DNA from: Aplectana chamaeleonis
Taxonomy: Eukaryota > Nematoda > Chromadorea > Rhabditida > Cosmocercidae
DNA: 64,000 nucleotides
Assembly (NCBI GenBank): GCA_029168955.1
Contig: JAPDOI010001347.1
Coordinates: 124,001-188,000, forward strand
Direction of reading: 5' to 3'
The translations under genes were made by a program, and so were the position numbers. The notes beneath the pieces were generated by a model. That model did no database searches, was not told the origin of the DNA, and saw only the letters and a list, made by a program, of their open reading frames with translations. This document shows positions 21,902 through 31,279 of this stretch, in pieces (within the stretch, counting starts at the first letter, position 1; the number at the start of each line of letters is the position of its first letter).

Positions 21902-22550
21902 CAGACCCCGCTACACTCTACCACAGGAAACAACCGATCGCTCTGTCCCAACCCTGCCCGAGAAACAGATTTTCTGCTCTCCGTTATGGAGAGCGAATGC
22001 GCACGTCACACCCAGCTCAGCTCGACGCGAGACCATCAGTGAATAAAATAATTGTGAGACGAGAACTTTTCAGGTCTTGACCCCTTTTCTTCTGATTCAA
22101 CTGAGCTCAGAAAACCTGCCCAGGGATGCATTCCAAGAGGACGCGGTGGGAGGACAAATAACCTTTCCATGGACAATTTTGCTTCCCATGGCTACGGATT
22201 ATAACCGTTAATTGCTTCCACGCGGCCGTGGCTACGTTTCCATGGAAGTCTTTTCCCAAGAGAATGTTCTAGGAACGCACCCCTGGTAGCAGCGCACCTC
22301 GCCTAAATAGGTTACAGACAAAAACGACACAGTCATTGAAGCTACTTTTTAGCGCACGAAACTCACGTTCCACCCACAGAGCGAAGGAAAATTTATACCC
22401 AACGATAAACTGATAATTACCCCACTAAAGACAACATATGTAGCGGGAAACCGATATCAAAATAGATTCTGTTCCCGGACAAGCTTTTGAGCTTCGCGAA
22501 ACAACACAACTCATGAAAAAAGCTAATTCAAGGATGCTTATATAAGCATA
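21902..22550. other. Unannotated stretch with a possible small TIR element
   Basis: CCAGGGATGCATTCC near 22120 and its approximate inverse GGAACGCACCCCTGG near 22274 could bound a 170-bp element; no target duplication was visible. The rest is AT-rich without recognised content. Confidence 0.35.
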
Positions 22551-22740
22551 ACATTGCGCAACCTTAACTCATCAGTACATTTAGTAGCCGAATCTACACC
22601 GACTGCATCAACAAGGTCAAGCGACTACAGGCAGAACCACGACCTGCAGAAACCAAACCAGGACACGAATAAAGTCAGTAACATTTCTATAATTTTTTTC
22701 TTCTTTAAAGAAAACGAAATCAGCCACATCATCAACAAGA

Positions 22741-23433
22741 ATGATCCCTCTTCGACTCGATGTCCAACGCCGAAGTCTTTCCCTCAGGCCCAAACCCCAA
22801 CCTCGGAACGCCTCTGAATTGATCCAGCGTCCAGCACAGCTTCCAGTCCCGATGCCGTCATTATACAGCTCAAGCAAACTATTGGCCAACAGAATTGAAA
22901 AATTCTCAGCGGATTCTGACAAAACTTTCGAAGAATATCTAGAGGAGTACACAGAACTTATACAAAGACTCGGAATTCTTCGCGATCACGCCAAAACCAT
23001 CTTACCATCATATCTCACTGGCGGGGCTAAATTTATATACCAGACCCTGACAAGCGCAGATAAAGCCAACTGGAAAAGCATGACTTTGGCACTCGCGAAG
23101 AAGTTAAAAAATGAAGCACTGCTCAGCAACATCAGAGAGCAGCTCCACAACATGAAGCACGGATCCGACACAGTCGGAGACTTTGCACAGAACGTCCTCA
23201 TGAAAACAAGACTAGCCTCTCAAGGAAAAGAACAAACAATTCCCAAACGACTGGCTATGTGTTTCTTCATCGAGGGACTACGACCAGACATCAAAAGAGG
23301 AATTCGACGCCTCCCTGAGACAGGCGAATTCGACACAATCATCATGAACAGAGAACGTGAAAGCTGCATTCTGGACATAGAACGACGAGAAGAAAACAGA
23401 CTGCTCGGAAACATAACACGTTTCCCTAGATGA
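22741..23433 (+). CDS. Retrotransposon Gag-like protein, 230 aa
   Basis: An intact frame of 230 codons. Residues 40-75 include RIEKFSADSDKTFEEYLEEY, followed by a helical capsid-like segment with LPSYLTGGAKFIYQTL, then NMKHGSDTVGDFAQNVLMKT and CFFIEGLRPDIKRGIRRLPE. The pattern of short hydrophobic helices, a QNVL-type helix and FIEGLRPDI matches the Retrotrans_gag capsid fold of Ty3/Gypsy-type elements, which builds the virus-like particle. No zinc knuckle lies in this ORF; possible knuckle sequence occurs 2.3 kb downstream. The diverged region at 44.9-46.6 kb lacks this segment. The start at 22741 is the first ATG in frame, not otherwise supported. Confidence 0.65.
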   Translation: MIPLRLDVQRRSLSLRPKPQPRNASELIQRPAQLPVPMPSLYSSSKLLANRIEKFSADSDKTFEEYLEEYTELIQRLGILRDHAKTILPSYLTGGAKFIYQTLTSADKANWKSMTLALAKKLKNEALLSNIREQLHNMKHGSDTVGDFAQNVLMKTRLASQGKEQTIPKRLAMCFFIEGLRPDIKRGIRRLPETGEFDTIIMNRERESCILDIERREENRLLGNITRFPR

Positions 23434-24335
23434 GCAAGTGAGCTCGCACAATAGTGATGCGATTGCAGAACACCGATAGCGGTTGTTGTGTATTTACTCG
23501 ATTACGATCTTCGTGAATGGCCAAGTCATTAATTATGAGAACGTCCATAAAAGCCATTCAGGATACGATAGAGGAATAATGTCTTCTCTCCTAACTTTAT
23601 ATAGGTTTTCCTAGTCGCTCCTAGTTTTTCTTCTTTTCTCATGTAAATCTCTTACTCTCATGTCAATTGACAAACTGATTTAACTCTATTTGTGGGCCTG
23701 AAAGGGCCGCCCCGACCGTGCCGGTGGTTAAAATAAAAAGGAAGATACGAACACCTGGAGAGGGGAGAGACCGTGCAGAGGCAATAGGCGACGTAAACTC
23801 TCGATCGCTCCATTAGGCAACTAGATTGGGCAGGATTATCAACAATGAGAAAGTAGATACGTGAGCCAAGGCTCAGATCCAACTGAAGGTATCCAGTGCG
23901 GCTGAAAGGCTTCATTTGGCCTAAGGCTCAGTCGCTAATGTGGAAAGTTTTAAGGGTCTTTGTAGCCCTAACTAATTCACTTACCGAAGTTCAGGATCGA
24001 ACAAAACTCAATTCTTACAATAGCACGCTCTATTAATGGAAGATTTATTCCCTGCCCCCATTTCCACCTTCTTCGTAAACCCATCCAAAACAAAAAAAAA
24101 CATAACACTGTTGCCCTCTCGCAGCCTCATACAACGACTCTTCTCGGATAAATAGTAATCTGGAACCTCCACACATGTCAAATCACCCTTCAGCCCCACG
24201 AGCCAAACTATCTTGCCATCTCACCCACAAGAACCCCACATCATTCACACCCTGCGATATTGCTCATACCAATGCGCCATCAAAATCACTAAAAAAAGAA
24301 GGCAACAACAACGTACGAAAATAAAATAAAAATAG
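23434..24335. other. Spacer between the two Gag-region ORFs
   Basis: Absent from the related copy near 45.2 kb. Short ORFs only; a small cluster of C-rich coding-like sequence at 24180-24260. It may be an intron or an insertion in this copy. Confidence 0.35.
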
Positions 24336-25058
24336 ATGCGTACTCCCCGTGTTCCAGAAATACCATGCTATTTGTGCGATTGTATTTGCCACGAACTGAA
24401 CGAGCTGGGACAGAAGCTACTCAAGGAGTGCAAACCATCACCAACCTACATTACGGAATCTTCATCCGAAGACGAATCTTCGGAAGGATCAGGCATCTTC
24501 ACTGACGATGAATACCCGTCCTCACTCGAACCAAAACAACAAGATCATCAATCCTTCTCTACAATCGGCAACGTTCTACAACCACTTCCAAGACCTGACG
24601 CCGTATCCAACATTGACACATTTTCGGACCGCAGTGAAGGATGGGACGACCCCATGTCCGACTGGGAATATGAAAAGCTACACCAACAGCGAATGAAAGC
24701 CGAGTTTGCTGACGGAGAAGATCCTGAATCCGAACCCGTCGAACCAGATTTCAAAGACTGGGATGGAATCGAACGACGACCACCCCTCAAGTCCCACCCT
24801 TATGCCTATGATACCAAATCCGTGGGAATTCCTCGACAGAATCTCTTGGCAATGGCCACAGAAGCGATACATAGAACATCCCTTTATCACCTGCAATTAC
24901 TATCCCAAGCAACACAAAACCCAGAATCTCAAGCGGAAAACACGTGTTCGATGACCAGCACCTTCGGACCAGCCGGAACACTTCGAGCACCCCACTACTC
25001 TTGGGCGCACATAACGGTCTCCAAGCACGAAGGAAATTCGACCGGATCTGCCGACTGA
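24336..25058 (+). CDS. Acidic Ser/Glu-rich protein of a Gag-type element, copy 1
   Basis: A 240-codon frame: an N-terminal CICHELNELGQKLLKECKPS, then an acidic serine tract (TESSSEDESSEGSGIFTDDE), WDDPMSDWEYEKLHQQRMKA, and a C-terminal part rich in Ser/Gln/Thr. A diverged, broken copy is at 45213-45780 (EMDELGNKLVKECKPP; SSSDDKVSEHEG). Two copies with matching order suggest a repeated element. The function is unknown. The flanking upstream Gag ORF and downstream proline-rich and cysteine/histidine segments suggest that this is the linker of a retroelement Gag, but a host-derived multigene family is possible. Confidence 0.45.
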   Translation: MRTPRVPEIPCYLCDCICHELNELGQKLLKECKPSPTYITESSSEDESSEGSGIFTDDEYPSSLEPKQQDHQSFSTIGNVLQPLPRPDAVSNIDTFSDRSEGWDDPMSDWEYEKLHQQRMKAEFADGEDPESEPVEPDFKDWDGIERRPPLKSHPYAYDTKSVGIPRQNLLAMATEAIHRTSLYHLQLLSQATQNPESQAENTCSMTSTFGPAGTLRAPHYSWAHITVSKHEGNSTGSAD

Positions 25059-25229
25059 TGTTCGACGACGACTCAACAATCGATTCGGACTAATGATCAA
25101 GAAAAGTGTTTGTTTTCGCGAATATTGATGATTTTGCTGTTGTTACCTCTATTATGCTAAAATACTGGAATATGTTCTTCTCTCTCTAACTTATTACTGT
25201 TTACCAACTTTCTCTGAAATCTCCAATTT

Positions 25230-25957
25230 CTCTTGTCTTTTACCTTTCTTTCGGGTCATGCCAACTCGACAAATTGGTCCCCCCCACGATGTCGTCTCAG
25301 AACGTCCTCGAGCTCATCAGACTCTAGCATCGAAGACACCATCTCATTCACATGCGAAGTACCAAGCTCGCCCGAGCCGGAAAGAGCCGCACCCAAACCA
25401 GAACTCCCAACGACCCAGGTAGCTTGACTCAGACATCGCAGCAAAGTCGCTGAACGATACGCCAATCCCGGATCACACTATTGCCCTCGCCACCCGCAGA
25501 CTTGACCAAGCCACTATTCCGCCCGGCTGATCCTTACGCAACGCCCTACAACCCATTCCAAGTAGTGCCAAAGCATACCTCTTATCCTTTCGCTGGCATG
25601 GAATTCAGTCCAGAAAACCCATTAGCACCTCCTAAACCTAAAAACACACCACCTGCACTTCCTGATCCACCACCACCCATGAATAATACCAAGCTCCCCT
25701 CTCTTTTAACATTAGATCTCCAGCCTCGTTCCAACCAGCAGAAGCCAGCCTATCGACGATGCTACCTTTGCAGCGGGATTAATGTGCCTGCAGCAAACCG
25801 TTCTCCTTCGCCTTTGAAACTTACCTAATTTTGCAAGTTCACAAACTTTTACCAATGTGTGCTGGAGACCACAAACATATGGCATGCACTTCTAACTCAC
25901 CCCGCATAAAGTGCCATGGAAGGGACCACCCAGCCATCCTCTGCAAGGCCAGTCATG
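25230..25957 (+). pseudogene. Proline-rich and Cys/His (zinc-knuckle-like) tail of the Gag-type gene, copy 1
   Basis: Overlapping frames at 25233-25427, 25481-25828 and 25831-25957 carry a serine-rich segment, then a proline-rich stretch (LAPPKPKNTPPALPDPPPPM), then CYLC and downstream CAGDHKHMAC plus CHGRDHPAILC. The Cys/His spacings resemble Gag zinc knuckles. Copy 2 preserves CYLCNRKHHYLSYC and IRCAGGHEYLTC. Frame changes between segments mean it is broken or spliced. It is cut at 25958 by the insertion of a TIR element. Confidence 0.5.
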
Positions 25958-26481
25958 CTCAGACAATGGGGTGGACCGACCGCGGGCGAAAAATCGCGTC
26001 TTATACCGACCGCGTGCCACTATCGCACTGACCGCTTGCAAAAAATGTATTCCGTGCTGAACGCGGGCATTTGCGTACTGAGCGCGTGGCAGTACGTATC
26101 GACCGCGTGGCAATGCGTACTAATCACGTTGCATTGCGTCCCGACCGCGTCGCAAGACGGACCGACGGCGCAACGATGAGTACTAACCGCGCGGCAAGAC
26201 GTACCGACGGCGTGGCAGTGCGTACCGGCGACGTGGTAATGCGTACCAACCTCGTGACAGTGCGTACCGACCGCGTGAAAATCCGTACAAACCGCGGGGC
26301 AAGACGCACCGACTGCGCGGCGATGCGTACTAACCGCGTGGCATTCGGTACTGACCGCGTGGCACTGCGTAACGACCGTTGTCAAATTGCGTTCCAAGCG
26401 TCGCCCATCCCACCGTCGGTATGCAACCTGTACGCGGTCAGTACGGAACATGTCCGCGGTTGGTCCACCCCATTGTCTGAG
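25958..26481. mobile_element. TIR element filled with a 21-bp minisatellite
   Basis: Terminal repeats of 28 bp (CTCAGACAATGGGGTGGACC at 25958; inverse ending at 26481) match at 27 of 28 positions. Between them, about 25978-26385, some 19-20 units of a 21-bp repeat with core GCGTACCGACCGCGTGGCA follow one another. No convincing target duplication was seen. The insertion lies inside the Cys/His tail of the Gag-type gene. Both strands stay open because 21 is divisible by three and the unit lacks stops; these ORFs are not genes. Confidence 0.8.
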
Positions 26482-26584
26482 TGTCTCGAGGGACCGGGAC
26501 TGGTAAAGTGTGGGGATGTCAGGTGTTACACAGTTTCTATATAGGAACAGCTGACAAATATATAAGTGAAGGATTCCAGTCAAA

Positions 26585-26780
26585 TAACCGGTTTTCCATT
26601 TCAGTTTCCTTTCCTCTCCAATGATCTTTTCGGAGTTGAAAGGAAAGAAAACGGGAGAACGCGGCTGCCGCCGCACGGACCCGTCTGCCACTCGCCTCGA
26701 CGACCTTCGTCGTTCAACCCCCGTCTACTCCTCCCGATCACCTGTCCCCTCATGCTACCGTAACCCACCTGCACCGGGTA
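26585..26780 (+). other. Candidate exon, Arg/Ser/Pro-rich
   Basis: Between an acceptor-like TTTTCCATTTCAG and a donor-like CACCGG/GTAAGC the frame reads SATRLDDLRRSTPVYSSRSP. A 22-bp block inside (26692-26713) recurs exactly at 14283-14304, where it also encodes RLDDLRR. It might belong to the Gag-type element (basic tail) or to the leader of the LTR immediately downstream. Confidence 0.25.
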
Positions 26781-26822
26781 AGCGCCTGTACGTGTTCACG
26801 ACTTCACACATGCGCATGTACC

Positions 26823-27153
26823 TGTCATGAACTGTCATCAGTTCATGATATTAATAGAACAGCCTACGCGTGTTACACACCTGTCACGCTCCTGTCCTCT
26901 ATAAAAGGCGGGCAAAGCAGTTCGTGGTGAGTGTTGGTTGTTTGCATCCTCGATTACTACTGCTCGCTCCCTGCTTCTCCCAAACCTCCGTCCAGTCGTT
27001 CCGCACAAAAGGTACCCCGCTTCTAGTGTAGTTTTTGGTAACCCTTATAAATATGTCATAAATAAACATATAACCAATAATTGTGTATGTATTGTAAGCA
27101 AGATAGTAGAACCATCAAAATAGCATATTCGGTCAGTGATGGAGACCGAAACA
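26823..27153 (+). repeat. LTR-like sequence, copy 1
   Basis: Starts TGTCATGAACTGTCATCAGT. It contains a TATA box (CTATAAAAGGCGGGCAA, about 26899) and a polyadenylation signal (AATAAA about 27060), the order expected for U3-R-U5. It matches 41524-42049 over its whole length, apart from about 185 bp absent here. No 5-bp target duplication is visible, so the ends are approximate. It lies 3' of the Gag-type region and could be its 3' LTR, but no upstream partner was found. Confidence 0.65.
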
Positions 27154-28080
27154 TGGTGCATCGGCCAAATTGAGAAAAAATTTCCCTGTAGAATATGATG
27201 CTTAGGCAACCTACGAACATTGAACAAAAAACACGTAAGCTGTATGTAGAAATGCTGACTTGAACATGGTATGAGCGAAAATAGAAATAAACCCACACCT
27301 CAATGGATTCGGTAGAAAAACTTGAAGTCTGAAAATCGAAAAAAGAAGCAAATTCAGGCGCTTCCAAAGGAATATTATACTTTTACGCTAGTTCTGGTCG
27401 AACTAGCTGATCTCTACTTTTGGCGCTTTCAACACCATCCTATGATCTCATTTTTTCTATGCTTGTTGTTTCTTTACCATTGTTTTTTTCCATATGTTTG
27501 CCGTTCTTAGCAAACATTTCGTTGAAGTCTGGAGCACTGTACTTGTATCGGTCAGAGAAGTACACTCTGAAGGTACAAATATCGGACTAGTCATGTGGAG
27601 AGCTGCAAACCAGGCGAGAAAACCAATGTATAATTGAAAACAGCGAAGGAATTTCTGAAAGGAATTCATCTTCAACCCCCACAACTAGTCACGATTCCGC
27701 GCGCATTTGAAATGAGAAGGAAAACTCAGTAAACCCTAGTAAACCGATTGTAAGCCTCGTATGAACATTGATAGCAAAGTGAAAGCCGAATATTGTGGAG
27801 AAGCAAAACTCATTGAATGAAACCTGGTCGGGTTTACTGTAATTCCTAGGAACAGTAGATGTTTTTTCCTGTAACGAGTGCTATACGGCCGGAGAAGGAC
27901 CACTCCTATAAAACCTAGTCGATGAACTGAATAGCATGCTAATCCAGAAGTACAGAGAGTTCTTATGACTGCTACACGAAATGTTGCGCAACATAAAGAT
28001 GTGGCAGGTTTATGAACGCAGAAAAATGTAAAGGAGTAGGCAGCTTTACATGAAACGGATGAATTATCTTCGAGTGATAA
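27154..28080. other. Unannotated stretch
   Basis: Short ORFs on both strands with no recognisable content. Confidence 0.35.
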
Positions 28081-28083
28081 TTT

Positions 28084-28659
28084 ATGGCGGAGATATGTCT
28101 ATATTGCACTTTGCATCTCATGGCGTATCTCCATTTTTTTCGCGACGTGATTTCGCGAAGGTTTTCCCCGCTGCAAGAGGCAGGAATCATGAAGTCATCC
28201 TCGGCGCGCTTACCGCTCGATGAAATCCAAAGCGGTGAAATTCCGGCTGTAATAGACGGAAAATATGTAGCATGTCGTCAAGAAAACCGTATAAAACCAA
28301 CTTCAGCAGTACAGCTTTTTTCTTCCCATTATTCAGCATCTGAATCCTGTCATGCAGAATCCCGCGGTAAGAGTAGGTATTGCTAAGCGAAGACTTAGCA
28401 GACAGTTGAATCCGTACAACGAATTCTGGCTGAATGCGAAGTTTTCCGAAACGGGTGGCAATTCCCGTACTATCAAAATGAATTGCTCAATTTCATCAGT
28501 GAGCAGCGCTCACTTGTAAAACCGAAATTGAAGAAGCTGCAGAAGATATTCGACATCATGTCCGTGCTTTTTCACGGTACAATGCAATTTCTCACTGACT
28601 GGGAGTACCAAAATGGACAGCCATTGCCTCTGAAGTTGGAACTGAAAGCTCATTGGTAG
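28084..28659 (+). CDS. Candidate two-exon gene, unknown product
   Basis: Exon 1 28084-28366 (ATG preceded in frame by TAA), a 39-nt GT-AG intron at 28367-28405 (GTAAGAG...GCAGACAG), exon 2 28406-28659 ending in TAG. Splicing joins the codon G/TT and gives a continuous 178-residue frame. The N-terminal part includes LHLMAYLHFFRDVISRR and LPLDEIQSGEIPAVIDGKYV; the C-terminal part includes RILAECEVFRNGW, FISEQRSLVKPKLKKLQKIF and TMQFLTDWEYQNGQPLPLKL. The family is not recognised. Exon 2 looks like ordinary helical protein. The intron is at the short end for nematodes. It could instead be a fragment of a larger gene or an element. Confidence 0.4.
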
Positions 28660-29334
28660 CAGAAAAGAGGACATTTAACGGTAAAGATAGCGTTGAATGT
28701 CATCAGTAAGCTCCAGATGAGGCTAACTGAATTACATATTCTGGAGCTTATGTGCTATAATTTACCCTTGCAGCTGTGAATTTTTGAATTTTGGAACGTA
28801 ATTGATTGGGAGCAAAATAGTTCGTCTACAAGTTGTATATTGTATAAAGGTGGTGAAAAAAGTAGGAAATGAATATTGGATATTCGGAATGAAGTGTGAA
28901 AATGGAATCTAGAAAGCAGTATTCACATGAAAATTTGAATTATTTTCCAGAATACTATTATTTCTCCTCATTATTTTATGTATGACTACTGTAAGTCTTA
29001 GTCATAGTCATGAAACCTGACATTCCGCACATGATTTTCGGACCCATTTCGTAGTGCGAACTTTACACCGCCGCTGTAATGAACTTCGCAAGTTTTGACT
29101 GCCGCACGTAGCAATGACAAAGATTATGAGTCATCGTCTGAAAATAGACTGCGGCCGAGGTGGACTTTGCACCGTTTGCCTGATAGACTTTCATTCGAAT
29201 CACCCGCACGTAACTCACGTACACGTACTGTAACAGTGTAACACAAAAGAATTTATTAGTGCCGACAGACAGTATATAGAGGCGATACGATAGGAAGTTC
29301 GTAACCGCAACTTCCACTTCTTACTTCGCCGCTT

Positions 29335-31175
29335 ATGTCTGCGTCGAAGTTCACACTAACGGTAGCCAAGCAGCAACTGTCAAAAGAATTAAATGTTTTG
29401 ACAAAGCTGCTTAAAGGCACAGTACACCCTCAGATAAGAATTTTGATATTTTCATGGAATTGTGTAGAACCCCCCCCCCTATATAACACGTGCCAAATGC
29501 GAAATCTCATTTCCTCCAAATAAGCTAGATATAAACGACCACCGCAGGCCCGAACCCCTTCGCTCACCACCACAAGCCCGACCCCCTCACAGATTTTCGA
29601 ACTCTATAGCGGCTCGATGGATGGATGAATTCCAACAAGCCGTCGTTCTTCAGTCCACTGCCGGGCTGTCTCTTTATTCTGGCTTGCTCTCGCGCAACGA
29701 TTGCGATTAAAGAGAAATACAGGCCTGAGACAACTCGTCCACTAAGTTTTCACCCTAAGAATCTAGGGCATCCTTGAAGAGCCATAACTCTGTTCAAAGG
29801 AGTCCTGGACGATTTCAGAGTTACCACTGTGATCAGCGTGTGACTCTCTCTCCAAGATAGGCATTAAATCAAAAAATAAATTTCTTAGGTGTCCTGTGCT
29901 TTTAAGGAAGCTGAAGACTCCCATGATACTTGGCACTTTCCTCCCGACATCCAGGCATCGAAAGCTTTCATCGCCACCAACCGCATCATTGTTGAGAATC
30001 TCTGTAAGAGTCTGGTGAAGCAGAAAGATTTCATATGGGTCTGCTACACTGAATGCATTATGCACATTACAAATTTGCCCGTAGTCATGAAATTAACAAT
30101 TAAATACCAGTTTGATGAGTACTGGAAAGAGAAAAGCGGAAATACTTTGATTGAGACCACCCTGGACATCCATCGACAACTCGAAAAGCGGATTGTTAAA
30201 CTAGATTGCCAAGAAGCTAGCATGCATCTGGAGTTGCAAATGCGCGACGCCTCGCTGCACCAAGAGTTTAGTCTGCCAACTGACAGACTCACAATGGAGC
30301 ACCGAGTTCTGGGCAATGAATTGAAAATTCCCAAATTTCATGGAAACCCATCTGAGTTTGGGTCCTTCTGGGAGCTATTCGAAGAGTTGTTTCACAACCA
30401 GCCATACTCCAACATTGAGAAGCTGTCTATGCCTCTCGGTTGTTGTAAAGGTGACGCGGCTCGATCCCTTCAGATGATCCCACAAACTGGAACTTTGTAC
30501 GAAAGAGCAGTCGCTCAGTTGGAAGCCCAATACCTAGATCCCAAGCGCGTAACCCTTGCTATGATAAAGCAACTGAAGTCCATGAAATCATGCCGCGACG
30601 ATGCGAGATCCTTGCGCAACAATTTGAACGATATCCACTGGAGAAACAGGGGGAAGTGGTGAACACCACACACATGATTAGGATGGTCCTGGAAACGTTC
30701 TCGAAAAATTTACAGCATGAAATGGCGAGAAAAGAGTTCGACTCTGGGAGAACTTGGAATATGCAAGAGTTACTCGTGAACCTTTCCATTGCTGTAAAAC
30801 GTGTTGAACATTCAGAAAGTTGCGATTTTCGAACCGACGAGAGTTCACATTCCGTGTTCTATACCCGCACGGGAATGGCAGCAAAATGCGTAGGGTGCGG
30901 AATGCAACATCACTTTCAGTTTTGTATGAAACATAGTACAGTGGAAACTAAAACATTTGAAAGAACTGAAAGCATGTTGGAAATGTTTTCCTCGTACTCA
31001 TCGTCCTAAGCTCTGTAAACGTGAAGATTGCCGATTTTGTGGAGGTCCCCATCACGTCGCTGTATGCCGACGAAAGGTAACCACTCAGTATAGAGTGATA
31101 CGTCGCCAACCCAGTGAACGACAAAGAAGTCCTGCGAATAAAGGGCAAGAAGACGCAGAACAACGCCTGAACTGA
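29335..31175 (+). pseudogene. BEL/Pao gag, interrupted and frameshifted
   Basis: It starts at ATG 29335 (MSASKFTLTVAKQQLSKELN), runs about 27 codons, is broken by repeat R2, and resumes near 29889. A DUF1759-type capsid segment follows (LKIPKFHGNPSEFGSFWELF, then GDAARSLQMIP and LEAQYLDPKRVTLAMIKQL). After a frame slip near 30600 come three zinc knuckles: CVGCGMQHHFQFC, CWKCFPRTHRPKLC and CRFCGGPHHVAVC, the last two in another frame. Gag would form the particle and bind RNA. DUF1759 plus several knuckles is diagnostic of BEL/Pao elements. The R2 insertion and two slips show it is dead. Confidence 0.85.
29410..29880 (+). repeat. Repeat R2, copy 1, inserted in gag
   Basis: Interrupts the Pao gag. 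Shares with 33355-33488 a block running from GACAACTCGTCCAC through CCATAACTC(T/C)GTTC and CGATTTCAGAG to AAGATAGGCA. A run of C's at 29471-29480 and CCCTATATAACAC follow the left part. Ends are not defined. No coding content. Confidence 0.6.
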
Positions 31176-31279
31176 GATACCCACGACAAGCTGGCAGCAA
31201 TTTCAACCGATTCAGTCGCCGTCTATCACCAGGTAGGCAAAATTTTTCTCGTAATAGAATCCTTCGAAAACCAACAAAC

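Noticed and set aside
26020..26691. 223-codon minus-strand ORF and 157-codon plus-strand ORF at 26.0-26.7 kb
   Set aside because: They are read-outs of the 21-bp minisatellite, which lacks stops in those frames on both strands; outside the repeat they show nothing protein-like.
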